DNA from: Acidobacteriota bacterium
Lineage (GTDB): Bacteria > Acidobacteriota > Terriglobia > Bryobacterales > Bryobacteraceae
DNA: 64,000 nt
NCBI GenBank assembly: GCA_016185425.1
Contig: JACPNQ010000040.1
Coordinates: forward strand, 186,001 to 250,000
Direction: 5' to 3'
Position 1 is the stretch's first letter. Every line of letters starts with the position of its first letter. Of the stretch, positions 35,429 to 43,313 are shown in pieces. A program made the translations under genes and the position numbers. The notes beneath the pieces are model-generated. The model was not told the origin of the DNA. It saw only the letters and a program-made list of their open reading frames with translations, and ran no database searches.

Positions 35429-35459
35429 TCTAGGTATCATTGTCGATGTTCTAGGTATC
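35429..35459 (+). promoter_or_regulatory. Direct repeat before padR (probable PadR operator)
   Basis: TCTAGGTATC occurs at 35429-35438 and again at 35450-35459, two helical turns apart (21 bases start to start). The second copy ends 7 bases before the padR ATG. PadR regulators commonly repress their own promoter; the repeats are the likely site. Binding itself is inferred. Confidence 0.55.
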
Positions 35460-35466
35460 TGACATC

Positions 35467-35796
35467 ATGCCGAAACCATCCGACCTTTTGCAGGGCACGC
35501 TGGACCTGCTGATTCTTAAGAGCATTGCCAGGGAATCCCTCCACGGTTGGGGTATCGCCAAGCGTATCCAGTTGTTGTCTGATGAAGTTTTGTCGGTACA
35601 GCAGGGATCTCTTTACCCGGCATTGCATCGCCTGGAGCACCAGGGCTGGATCCAGGCTGAGTGGCGTGATTCTGATCTTGGACGGCAAGCGAAGTTCTAT
35701 TCGCTGACCGCGGCGGGCAAAAAGCAGTTGACGAAGGAGCTGGCGACGTGGGACCGCCTTTCGTCAGCGGTACGGCTATTGTTGGAGCGAGCTTAG
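35467..35796 (+). CDS. PadR-family transcriptional regulator
   Basis: The protein has 109 residues: the winged helix of PadR (LQGTLDLLILKSIARESLHG, LLSDEVLSVQQGSLYPALHR, LEHQGWIQAEW) and a short C-terminal dimerisation helix. The pattern LDLLILK...L...LHG...I is typical. In Acidobacteria such small PadR genes precede large orphan permeases and probably repress them. The permease starts 12 bases after the stop. Confidence 0.93.
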   Translation: MPKPSDLLQGTLDLLILKSIARESLHGWGIAKRIQLLSDEVLSVQQGSLYPALHRLEHQGWIQAEWRDSDLGRQAKFYSLTAAGKKQLTKELATWDRLSSAVRLLLERA

Positions 35797-35808
35797 GGAG
35801 GCGCCGCC

Positions 35809-38502
35809 ATGAGGCTCTTGCGTATATTGCGGATGAGGCTTCATTCGTTGTTCCACCGAACGGAGGCGGACGCCGGCGTTCGGCGGGAGATCGAACTGCA
35901 TCTGGAGATGTTGACCCGCGAACAGATGGCCGCCGGACTTCCAGCGCCGCAGGCGAGAGCGGCGGCACTCCGGCAGATTGGGAACATAACTTTACTAGCG
36001 GAGCAGTCACGCGACACCCGGGGCGTTCGCTACTTGCATGATTTTGCTGACGACGTAGCCTTTGCCATCCGGCTATTGCGCAAGTCGCCGGTTTTCACTG
36101 TGGTCGCCGTTCTGTCGCTCGGCCTGGGAATTGGCGCCAACACAGCCATATTCACACTAATCAAGCGCATGTATCTCGATATGCTGCCGGTGCGGGAGCC
36201 GGAACGGGTATTCCGGATCAGCTGGTCGATGCTGGGCACGCTGGGAAATGGCTCATTCACCTACCCGCTATACCGGGAAATGGCGAATGCGGACACGCCG
36301 TTTTCCGGAATCATCTGCGGCAGCGGCGCAAGGGTTGCTCTCTCCCGCGACGGGCAGGAAACGGAGCCTGTCTCGGCGCAGTTGGTTTCCGGCAACTACT
36401 ATCAGGTTCTTGGAGTTCAGCCGTACATCGGCCGCCTGCTCACGCCCGATGATGACCGCACGCCGGGTGGGCATCCCGTTGTTGTGCTCAGCTACAACTA
36501 CTGGCGAAAGCGCTTTGCTTCCGACTCCGGGATTGCAGGGCAGACCGTGCGGATCAATACGACGCCGATGACCGTGATTGGCGTCTCGCCGCCTGGCTTC
36601 GATGGACTGTCGCAGGGACGTTCGCCGGATGTCGTCATACCCGTAATGATGCAGGTGGAAGTGAATCTGAACGTGCCCGCATTTGAAGCTCGCGGCGACT
36701 GGTGGTTAGAAGTGGTTGGCCGTCTGAAGCCGGGCGCAACGGCGGCGCAGGCCGAGGCTTCTGTGCAATCCCTGATGAATGGATACTTTGCGGAGCGCAG
36801 CAGCGTGCCCGGAGTAACCGAGTACGTGCGAAACCTCTACAAGTCCAATCGTGCCCACATACGTCCAATGGCCACCGGATGGCATCGCAATCCCGCCGCG
36901 GCGAACAATTCCATGGTGCTGCTGGGAATAACTGGCCTGGTGCTGCTGGCGGCCTGCGTGAATCTGGCAAACCTGCTCCTCGCCCGGGCGGCTGCACGGC
37001 GCGCGGAGATGTCCGTCCGCCTGGCGCTCGGCGCGGGACGTTGGCGGCTTGTCCGTCAGTTGCTGACGGAGAGTGTCTTGTTGGCGGCGTTGGGCGGTCT
37101 TGCCGGATTGTTGCTCGCCGTTATTTCCGGCCCGCTCGTGGTGCGTTTGGCTGCCGGTGACGATCCGCAGGTGACGCAAAGCGGGATGCCGGACTTGACC
37201 GGATTGCTGTTCTGCTTCGGCGGGGCGACAGTCTGCGGCTTGCTATTCGGAATGGCTCCTGCGTGGCAGTCGGCCCGCGAAGAGCTGGCCGAAAGTCTCG
37301 GCAGCGCAAGGACCGTAGTGGGAACGCGTCTGCTCGCGCGAAAGGTATTGCTCAGCGTGCAGATCGGCCTGACGCTCTTGTTGCTCGCCGGCGCTACGCT
37401 TTTTGTCCGGACCATGCGGAATATGCAGACAGCGGATCTCGGATTTGTGCCGGAACATCTTCTCCAATTGACGCTGCTGTCGAAAAACGCGGGATACTCC
37501 GACGACCGAATCCTGCCGTATATGGACCGCGTCGTCGAGAGCATTCGCGCTGTGCCCGGTGTGCGCGGCGTGACGACCTCGGCGATGACCGTGATGGCAA
37601 ACAGCAGTTGGAGCAGCGGAATACAGGTCGAGGGTGTGACGCTCCCGGAGGGCGACCGCGGGCCGAACCGGTCCGCGGTGGGACCGGATTACTTCTCGAC
37701 AATGCAAATCCCACTGGTGTTGGGCCGGGAATTCAATGACCGCGATAGCGCGAAGGCGCCGTATGTGGCCATTGTCAACGAGGCATTCGCGAAGCACTAC
37801 TATCGCGGCGAGAATCCGATCGGCCGGAAGATCGATGAGGGTGGACGGAGAGGCCCGCTGCGCTACACAATCGTCGGAGTGGCCACCGACGGCAAGTACC
37901 GCGGTGTGCGCGACCCGAGCACCCGATTCTGGTACGTGCCGCTCGCGCAATCCACCATGCGGCAATTCCTGACGGTTTATGTCAGAACCGCCATCGATCC
38001 GGAGAGCGCCACAACAGGCGTTCGGCGAGCGGTAGTGAATATCGATCCAAACGTTGCGGCTACGAATTTCCGCACCGTGGAATCGCAGATCGCGGCCATG
38101 CAGCGCTTCGAGCGGATGATCGCGGTTCTTGCGGCATTCCTCGGCGCATTGGCTGTCATCCTTGCCGCAATCGGCCTGTACGGAATCCTGTCGTATTCCG
38201 TTAGCCAGCGCCAGCGCGAGATCGGCATTCGCATGGCGCTCGGCGCATCACCGGTGGAAGTTGTCCGCCTTGTAGTCGGCAGCATCGCCGGTTGGGCGGC
38301 ACTCGGCGTGCTTGTTGCGCTTCCGGCGGTATATTATGGCTCCGTGTTTGTGAAGGATATCCTGTACGGCGTGGAGCCGGCGGATCCAGCCGCGCTGCTG
38401 TGGGCCGGATCGATCCTTGCCGCGACAGCGAGCGTAGCCGCTTGGCTCCCCGCCAACCGCGCCGCGCGCGTCGAGCCATCCTCGGCCTTACGCATGGAGT
38501 GA
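35809..38502 (+). CDS. Acidobacterial orphan permease (MacB/FtsX-type, ADOP)
   Basis: The protein has 897 residues. The N-terminus has the permease prefix domain (about 5-85, EIELHLEMLTREQMAAGLP), then a MacB periplasmic core between TM1 (about 98-118) and the first FtsX domain (about 360-480, with SVRLALGAGRWRLVRQLLTE), a second MacB-like core and a second FtsX domain (about 765-890, GIRMALGASPVEVVRLVVG). It lacks its own ATPase. No MacB ATPase gene is next to it, hence 'orphan'. These proteins are abundant in Acidobacteria; substrates are not known. Confidence 0.92.
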   Translation: MRLLRILRMRLHSLFHRTEADAGVRREIELHLEMLTREQMAAGLPAPQARAAALRQIGNITLLAEQSRDTRGVRYLHDFADDVAFAIRLLRKSPVFTVVAVLSLGLGIGANTAIFTLIKRMYLDMLPVREPERVFRISWSMLGTLGNGSFTYPLYREMANADTPFSGIICGSGARVALSRDGQETEPVSAQLVSGNYYQVLGVQPYIGRLLTPDDDRTPGGHPVVVLSYNYWRKRFASDSGIAGQTVRINTTPMTVIGVSPPGFDGLSQGRSPDVVIPVMMQVEVNLNVPAFEARGDWWLEVVGRLKPGATAAQAEASVQSLMNGYFAERSSVPGVTEYVRNLYKSNRAHIRPMATGWHRNPAAANNSMVLLGITGLVLLAACVNLANLLLARAAARRAEMSVRLALGAGRWRLVRQLLTESVLLAALGGLAGLLLAVISGPLVVRLAAGDDPQVTQSGMPDLTGLLFCFGGATVCGLLFGMAPAWQSAREELAESLGSARTVVGTRLLARKVLLSVQIGLTLLLLAGATLFVRTMRNMQTADLGFVPEHLLQLTLLSKNAGYSDDRILPYMDRVVESIRAVPGVRGVTTSAMTVMANSSWSSGIQVEGVTLPEGDRGPNRSAVGPDYFSTMQIPLVLGREFNDRDSAKAPYVAIVNEAFAKHYYRGENPIGRKIDEGGRRGPLRYTIVGVATDGKYRGVRDPSTRFWYVPLAQSTMRQFLTVYVRTAIDPESATTGVRRAVVNIDPNVAATNFRTVESQIAAMQRFERMIAVLAAFLGALAVILAAIGLYGILSYSVSQRQREIGIRMALGASPVEVVRLVVGSIAGWAALGVLVALPAVYYGSVFVKDILYGVEPADPAALLWAGSILAATASVAAWLPANRAARVEPSSALRME

Positions 38503-38528
38503 GCCGCGCCGGAGCCGGCTTGTTCCTT

Positions 38529-38534
38529 TATAAT
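38529..38534 (+). promoter_or_regulatory. -10 element TATAAT before the BREX-like operon
   Basis: A perfect TATAAT lies in the 72-base gap between the permease stop and the next gene, 41 bases before its GTG. The expected -35 (about 38506-38511) is GC-rich and poor, so activity is uncertain. Confidence 0.4.
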
Positions 38535-38574
38535 TTGAATCCTTGGTGAAAATATCGCACTGTGGAGACGAAGA

Positions 38575-39348
38575 GTGACGTTTGAACAAGGGTTTGCGGA
38601 GGCGGAACGGGCGGCGGATGCGGCCGGCAAGGTGACCGGCGTGCTGACCGGCGCCGTGAAACAGTTATCGAAGGCAGCGTCGGAGGGCGACCTCCTTAAA
38701 ATGCGGAAGGCCTCGGAGCGGCTCGCGACAATCGTCGAGTCGGCGAGGCAAGAGGTGTTGAACGCCCGATCGGCATGGCCGTTCAGTCCGGAAGAGGAGG
38801 AGGTCTATCTCCGGGACTCATTTGCGGACGAAGTGATCCGCGCCGCGAACGCAGACAACCTCCCGATTCAGCGCCAGGACGAAGGACTTATCGTATTTCC
38901 GTCGATTCTCCGCGTTGCGCCGGCGGAGCGGGCGGTCAAAATCAACCGGAGAAAAGTGCAGGCCATCCGGCCCTCCCGCGTGGTGAAGACGCTGCGCGAC
39001 ATTCAGGCCAGAAAGCAGAAGGGAACGCCGGAACAGCTTCTGGAGACGCTGTACCGCGCCTATCGCCTGGTCACCGGCAGCGAGTATGGCAAGACCGTTA
39101 CGCTGTCTTCCATCTACGACGCCCTGACGATTCTTCCGGGCTCTACCGCGAGCTACGATCATACCGACTTCGTGCGGGATCTCTTTCTGCTCGATCGCAG
39201 TGGCGTGACACGAACAAAGTCCGGAGCCACGTACTCTCTTCCCGCCAGCACGGGAACGAAGGGCAAGAAGGCATCCTACACGTTTGTCGCCCCGGACGGA
39301 GAGACGATAAGTTATTACGGAATTCGATTTGTGGAGGAACCCGCGTGA
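38575..39348 (+). CDS. Unrecognised first gene of the BREX-ATPase-like operon
   Basis: The protein has 257 residues from GTG 38575. The first 70 residues are Ala/Glu/Lys-rich and helical (EAERAADAAGKVTGVLTGAV, LATIVESARQEVLN), possibly coiled coil. The middle (about 75-150) is mixed, and the C-terminal third (about 150-257, LLETLYRAYRLVTGSEYGKT, SIYDALTILPGSTASYDHTD, then FVRDLFLLDRSGVTRTKSG) looks like a winged-helix-type domain. No family is recognised. The stop overlaps the next gene's GTG start (GTGA), so it is translationally coupled to it. Confidence 0.8.
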   Translation: MTFEQGFAEAERAADAAGKVTGVLTGAVKQLSKAASEGDLLKMRKASERLATIVESARQEVLNARSAWPFSPEEEEVYLRDSFADEVIRAANADNLPIQRQDEGLIVFPSILRVAPAERAVKINRRKVQAIRPSRVVKTLRDIQARKQKGTPEQLLETLYRAYRLVTGSEYGKTVTLSSIYDALTILPGSTASYDHTDFVRDLFLLDRSGVTRTKSGATYSLPASTGTKGKKASYTFVAPDGETISYYGIRFVEEPA

Positions 39349-40316
39349 TCGCATCCATCCAGCCATCCGAGTGGCTTCGTCACATGGAGAGGGAATACCT
39401 GCGGAGTTACGTCCGTGAGGGCGGTTCCGCCATCAAATTCGCCGTGCCGATTGAGGAAGACTTGCGCGATGGCCTCATCGGTGGCGTTGTCTCCGCAGGC
39501 GCCCGAAACGCCTATCCGGTTGCGAAAGTCAGCGCCGCCGAGACGAAGGTTCATATGGTGGAGGAACTGTTCTTCCGGATTGCCGAACAGATTCCATGGG
39601 CGGCGCTCTGCAGAAACGTGATCGCCAAGATCGCTGTCGAGATCGGCTATTCCTGGGTGGAGCCCTCCGGCGGTCCGCTATACCGGCGGCTCGCGGAAGC
39701 GAATGGGGTAGACCCGCAGATGCTGCAACTGGAGCTGAAACAGGCCATCTGGAAGAAGGTGCTCAAGCAGGGAAATCTCTCGAAGGACTTTCGCACCGCC
39801 ATGACGCATATGTGCGTCGCCGAGTTGTCCGGCGGCGCCGACGGTGCGATGACCATGCAAATCCTCACTGAGTGGCTCACGGGACGGAATCGGGCCGTCA
39901 GCGCCGTGAAGCCGTTTCAGATCTTTCGCAAGATCACCCGTGCGTCCGGCCGTCACTTCCATGAATCCCTGGTGAACTGGGTGCGGTTGGCTGGGTGTCC
40001 TGGGCTGGTCATCGTGCTTGACGCGGAACGCCTGACTGTCGCGCGCAATCCGCATGACAATGGGTTGTTCTATAGCAAGGCAGCCGTTCTGGACGCCTAC
40101 GAGGTGTTGCGCGAGTTTATCGACAACGCCGGCCGTTTAAGCGGTTGCTTTATCGTCGTGGTCCCCGGCGGCGCCTTTCTGGACGACGGCCAGGGGCGCG
40201 GCGGCGCCGCTTATGAGGCGCTCAAGTTCCGTGTATTCGATGAAGTGCGGGATAAATATCTGGTCAACCCCATGGCAGCGCTCGCCCGTATTTCGACACT
40301 CGCCCGAGGAGCATAA
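39345..40316 (+). CDS. DUF2791-like protein without a clear P-loop
   Basis: The protein has 323 residues from GTG 39345. The N-terminus (WLRHMEREYLRSYVREGGSA, IKFAVP) and the VHMVEELFFRIAEQIPW region resemble proteins that accompany BREX-type DUF2791 ATPases. A Walker-B-like strand (GLVIVLDAE, about 220-228) and a second hydrophobic strand (GCFIVVVPGG, about 267-276) are present, but no GxxxxGK[ST]; the GGSAIKFA at 27-34 stands where a P-loop might be. It may be a regulatory, non-hydrolysing partner of the next gene's product. Family assignment is moderate. Confidence 0.7.
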   Translation: MIASIQPSEWLRHMEREYLRSYVREGGSAIKFAVPIEEDLRDGLIGGVVSAGARNAYPVAKVSAAETKVHMVEELFFRIAEQIPWAALCRNVIAKIAVEIGYSWVEPSGGPLYRRLAEANGVDPQMLQLELKQAIWKKVLKQGNLSKDFRTAMTHMCVAELSGGADGAMTMQILTEWLTGRNRAVSAVKPFQIFRKITRASGRHFHESLVNWVRLAGCPGLVIVLDAERLTVARNPHDNGLFYSKAAVLDAYEVLREFIDNAGRLSGCFIVVVPGGAFLDDGQGRGGAAYEALKFRVFDEVRDKYLVNPMAALARISTLARGA

Positions 40317-40321
40317 CAGTC

Positions 40322-41587
40322 ATGGACACAGATCGTCGGCCGATCGATTATCAACGCGCCCTCGAGGGGTTGCGTAACGGCGTCCCCAACAGGGAGGCCG
40401 TGCGCCTGCTGGGCTGTAGCCAGGATCGGCTCTTGCGCGCGTTTCAAGACAAGCTTTCCGGCGTCGCCCTCTGCGTCAGGGATGGCGGCCAGACGCCGGG
40501 CCTGCTGGTTGCCGGCGGATTCGGCTCGGGGAAGTCGCATCTGCTCGATTACTTCGGCGATCTCGCCGTGGACAAGAACTTCGTATGCAGCCGCGTCGTT
40601 GTCAGCAAGGAGACGCCGCTTTACGACCCAGCGAAGATGTTTATGGCAGCCATCGAGTCGGCGCTGGTACCCAACCTGAACGGCGAAGCGGTCCGTGAGA
40701 TTGCTCTTCGCGTGAAGCCAGAAAGTCGCGGCTATGCCGACTTCATCGCCTGGGCCAACAGCCCGGGCAACGGGCTCAGCGATCTGTTCCGGGCGACGAT
40801 TCTGCTGCATGAGCGGCTCGGCAACGATCCGGAACTGGTCGACCAGATCACCAATTTCTGGTCCGGTGAACAACTGGCCATTAGCCGAGTAAGACAAGGG
40901 CTTAAGCAGATCGGCTGTGCCGGTCTGTTCTCGCTAAAGCCGGTAAAGCTAAAGGATCTCGCGTTGCAGCGGTTCCTGTTTGCTTCGCGTCTCATACTCG
41001 CGGCCGGCTATAGCGGATGGGTGCTGCTGATTGACGAGCTGGAGCTCGCGGGCAGATATAGCCTTTTGCAACGCGGCAAATCGTACGCCGAGCTCGCCCG
41101 TTGGATGGGGCGCGTGAAAGGGGAGAACTGTCCCGGTCTTACCGCTGTGGCCGCTATTACCGATGACTTCGCGCTCGCCGTCCTTCAGGAAAAAGGGGAC
41201 AGGTTGGTTGTGGGCGACAAACTCCGCGCGAAAGGGACGGACGAATATATCGCTCTCGCCGGACGTGCCGAAACGGGCATGCGCATCATCGAGCGGGAAG
41301 CGATTGCCCTGGAGCCGCCGCGCGAATCGACTTTGGCCGAAACATACTTCCGGTTGAAGGAAATACACGCGCGCGCCTACAACTGGGACCCGCCGGAAAT
41401 CTCGTCCGCCATCCAGTCACAGAGCCGCCGTATGAGGTCGTATATTCGTCGATGGGTGAACGAGTGGGATCTGCGTAGAGTCTATCCAGGTGAGGCGCTG
41501 ACCGCCGATGCCGAACAGGAACTCCGTCCCAGTTATGAAGAAGACGATTCCTTGGAGGAGACGCGAGAACCGCTGCAGATCGAATAG
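40322..41587 (+). CDS. BREX-type ATP-binding protein (BrxD/DUF2791-like)
   Basis: The protein has 421 residues. It shows ALEGLRNGVPNREAVRLLGC (about 13-32), Walker A GGFGSGKSH (65-73), VVSKETPLYDPAKMFMAAIE (about 94-112) and Walker B WVLLIDELEL (233-242). These match the ATP-binding proteins of BREX phage-defence systems (BrxD type, DUF2791). GAGGAG lies before the ATG. It is the last gene of the operon, 5 bases after its partner. PglZ, PglX, BrxC, BrxL and helicase genes are not in the window, so it is not a standard BREX locus. Confidence 0.85.
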   Translation: MDTDRRPIDYQRALEGLRNGVPNREAVRLLGCSQDRLLRAFQDKLSGVALCVRDGGQTPGLLVAGGFGSGKSHLLDYFGDLAVDKNFVCSRVVVSKETPLYDPAKMFMAAIESALVPNLNGEAVREIALRVKPESRGYADFIAWANSPGNGLSDLFRATILLHERLGNDPELVDQITNFWSGEQLAISRVRQGLKQIGCAGLFSLKPVKLKDLALQRFLFASRLILAAGYSGWVLLIDELELAGRYSLLQRGKSYAELARWMGRVKGENCPGLTAVAAITDDFALAVLQEKGDRLVVGDKLRAKGTDEYIALAGRAETGMRIIEREAIALEPPRESTLAETYFRLKEIHARAYNWDPPEISSAIQSQSRRMRSYIRRWVNEWDLRRVYPGEALTADAEQELRPSYEEDDSLEETREPLQIE

Positions 41588-41602
41588 ACCATGATCATTC
41601 CC

Positions 41603-41969
41603 ATGAATCGCCGGGCATTACTGACAGCCGCTGCTGCCGCAGCCACCGCCACGGCCGAAACCCGCCGCGCCACCTACGTCTACAAGAAGGCCGCTCAAGA
41701 ACGTCTTCAAAGACTATCCGCCTACCTTCCTGATCCACGGCGCCGCGGACACAGACGTTCCCCACGAGCAATCCGTGCTCATGGCCGAGGTGCTGAAGAG
41801 ATCCGGCGTCCGGCACGCGTTTGTCTCCGTGCCCGGCGCCTAACACGCCCTCGCCAGTGGCGATGCCAAACTAGTAGGTGACGCCTGCCGTCGAGCGTTC
41901 ACGTTCCTCGACGCCGCCCTAAAATCAGGCCTCAATACGGTACAGACTGCGATCCCCGCGAAGAAATAG
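41603..41969 (+). pseudogene. Alpha/beta-hydrolase (esterase) remnant with internal deletion
   Basis: The start (MNRRALLTAAAAAATATAET, then TYVYKKA) is the secreted beginning of an esterase. At about 41695 the reading jumps to the +1 frame, which continues as the esterase C-terminus: FKDYPPTFLIHGAADTDVPH, HEQSVLMAEVLKRSG, then an in-frame TAA (41841-41843) and HALASGDAKLVGDACRRAF to a TAG at 41967. The middle third, with the GxSxG nucleophile, is missing. The C-terminal Asp and His positions are still recognisable. The tail overlaps the 3' end of the PQQ gene. Confidence 0.85.
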
Positions 41970-43139
41970 GGCTTTTCCCGAAACGCCGAAAGAAGCCAGC
42001 GTTCTCTCGCCAGTCGAATTACGTGCAAGCTCGCGATACTCCGTGCCTGCCGCGATCACCGTGGCCTCACCCTCCTCCGATAGGAAGTAGACACGCCCGC
42101 CCGCACCGATCGGCGACGCCGAATGGTTGCCGCCAATCCTGTGCTGCCAATTCACTTGGCCGCCCTTGGCATTCAGGCACGTCCCGATCCCGTTATCGCT
42201 GACCATGTACAACTCCTCGCCAACTACGATCGGCGATGGCGTCAACGGCACCGCGCGCGGATGGGACCACGCCACATGAGTCTGCGTCACATTGCCGCGC
42301 CCGTTCGGCCGCACCGCGAACAGGATCGGCTGGAAGAAGCCGGAGCAGATATACACCAGTCCGTGCGCATACACCGGCCGCGGCACATTCGAAAACCCGT
42401 CGCCGTATTCGATGTACCACAGCTCCTTGCCTGTCTTCGGATCATAGGCATACGCATGATGCGCCCCTGGGCTAATCGCCTGCGCCCGCCCCTCCACATC
42501 AATGATCAGCGGCGTCGTGTATGCCTGATTCCCCTTCCCGCGCGGCGTCTTCCAGCGAATCTTCCCCGTATCCACGTCGAGCGCGACAACATACTGCGCG
42601 TCGAATCCATCGCAGCTTATGATCAGCAAATCCTCGAACAGTGCCGGTGATCCGCCCGGCCCATGCTGCGGTTTGTACTGCAACGTCTGCCGCCACAGCA
42701 CGTCGCCCTTCGCGCTGACGCACGCGGTCCCGTAAAACCCGAAGTGTACATACACACGGTCTTTCTCGACAATCGCCGTCGGCGACGCAAAACTGTTCTT
42801 TGTGTGAATGCCGGGGCCAACATCCTTCACCCGGAATACTTCGATGTCAACAACAATCTTTCCCGTCTCCGCGTCCACCGAAAGCAGCCGGAGCGACTTG
42901 TTCTCCTCGGTCGCCGTGGTCAGCCAGATTCGGCTGCCGGCAATGGATGGGCTTGACCAACCCATACCCGGAATCGCCGTTCGCCAGCGTACGTTCTTCG
43001 TCTCGGACCATGCCAGCGGAAGGTCTCGCGCTGGCGCGTGACCCTGTCCGGACGGCCCTCGGAACTGCGGCCAGTCTTCGGCGATTAGAGAGAAAGAAAG
43101 GAGTTGTCCCAAGGCGGTACGGCGGCGCATCAGCTTCAT
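41925..43139 (-). CDS. PQQ-binding-like beta-propeller protein
   Basis: The protein has 404 residues from ATG 43139 (ATG 43130 also possible). After a weak signal-like start (MRRRTALGQLLSFSLIAEDW), it has WPQFRGPSGQGH and propeller blades WRTAIPGMGWSSPSIAGSRI, DVLWRQTLQYKPQHGPGGSP, DPKTGKELWYIEYGDGFSNV and GGQVNWQHRIGGNHSASPIG. Such WD40/PQQ propellers bind substrates or cofactors outside the cell. The frame stays open far upstream (to 44564) but that part is the antisense of the aminotransferase. Confidence 0.88.
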   Translation of the reverse strand: MKLMRRRTALGQLLSFSLIAEDWPQFRGPSGQGHAPARDLPLAWSETKNVRWRTAIPGMGWSSPSIAGSRIWLTTATEENKSLRLLSVDAETGKIVVDIEVFRVKDVGPGIHTKNSFASPTAIVEKDRVYVHFGFYGTACVSAKGDVLWRQTLQYKPQHGPGGSPALFEDLLIISCDGFDAQYVVALDVDTGKIRWKTPRGKGNQAYTTPLIIDVEGRAQAISPGAHHAYAYDPKTGKELWYIEYGDGFSNVPRPVYAHGLVYICSGFFQPILFAVRPNGRGNVTQTHVAWSHPRAVPLTPSPIVVGEELYMVSDNGIGTCLNAKGGQVNWQHRIGGNHSASPIGAGGRVYFLSEEGEATVIAAGTEYRELARNSTGERTLASFGVSGKALFLRGDRSLYRIEA

Positions 43140-43155
43140 TGAATCACATTGACTC

Positions 43156-43184
43156 TTGACGAACTCTTGAAAATCGGTTACTTT
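43156..43184 (+). promoter_or_regulatory. Sigma-70-like promoter for the aminotransferase gene
   Basis: TTGACG (43156-43161), a 17-base spacer and TACTTT (43179-43184). Transcription would start near 43191, giving a leader of about 120 bases before the ATG at 43314. Confidence 0.5.
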
Positions 43185-43313
43185 CAACCAACAGCAAAGC
43201 GCGCCTCCCAGCGCAGGCACGCTTGTCGCTTCCCGGTCTGAGCTGAGGCTGTTTCCGGGCGCATAGAGTTTGATGCGCCTCGCCACTAGACCAATCTGCA
43301 GACAAGGGAACCC

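Noticed and set aside
38775..39344. Upstream extension of the P-loop-less DUF2791-like gene
   Set aside because: It overlaps the first gene of the operon in another frame and is Arg/Ser-rich; the GTG at 39345 overlaps the stop and matches operon spacing.
31373..41587. A phage-defence island around the BREX-like genes
   Set aside because: The flanking genes (PSD1, DUF1501, padR, permease, PQQ propeller) are ordinary acidobacterial genes, and no integrase, toxin or restriction gene is present.
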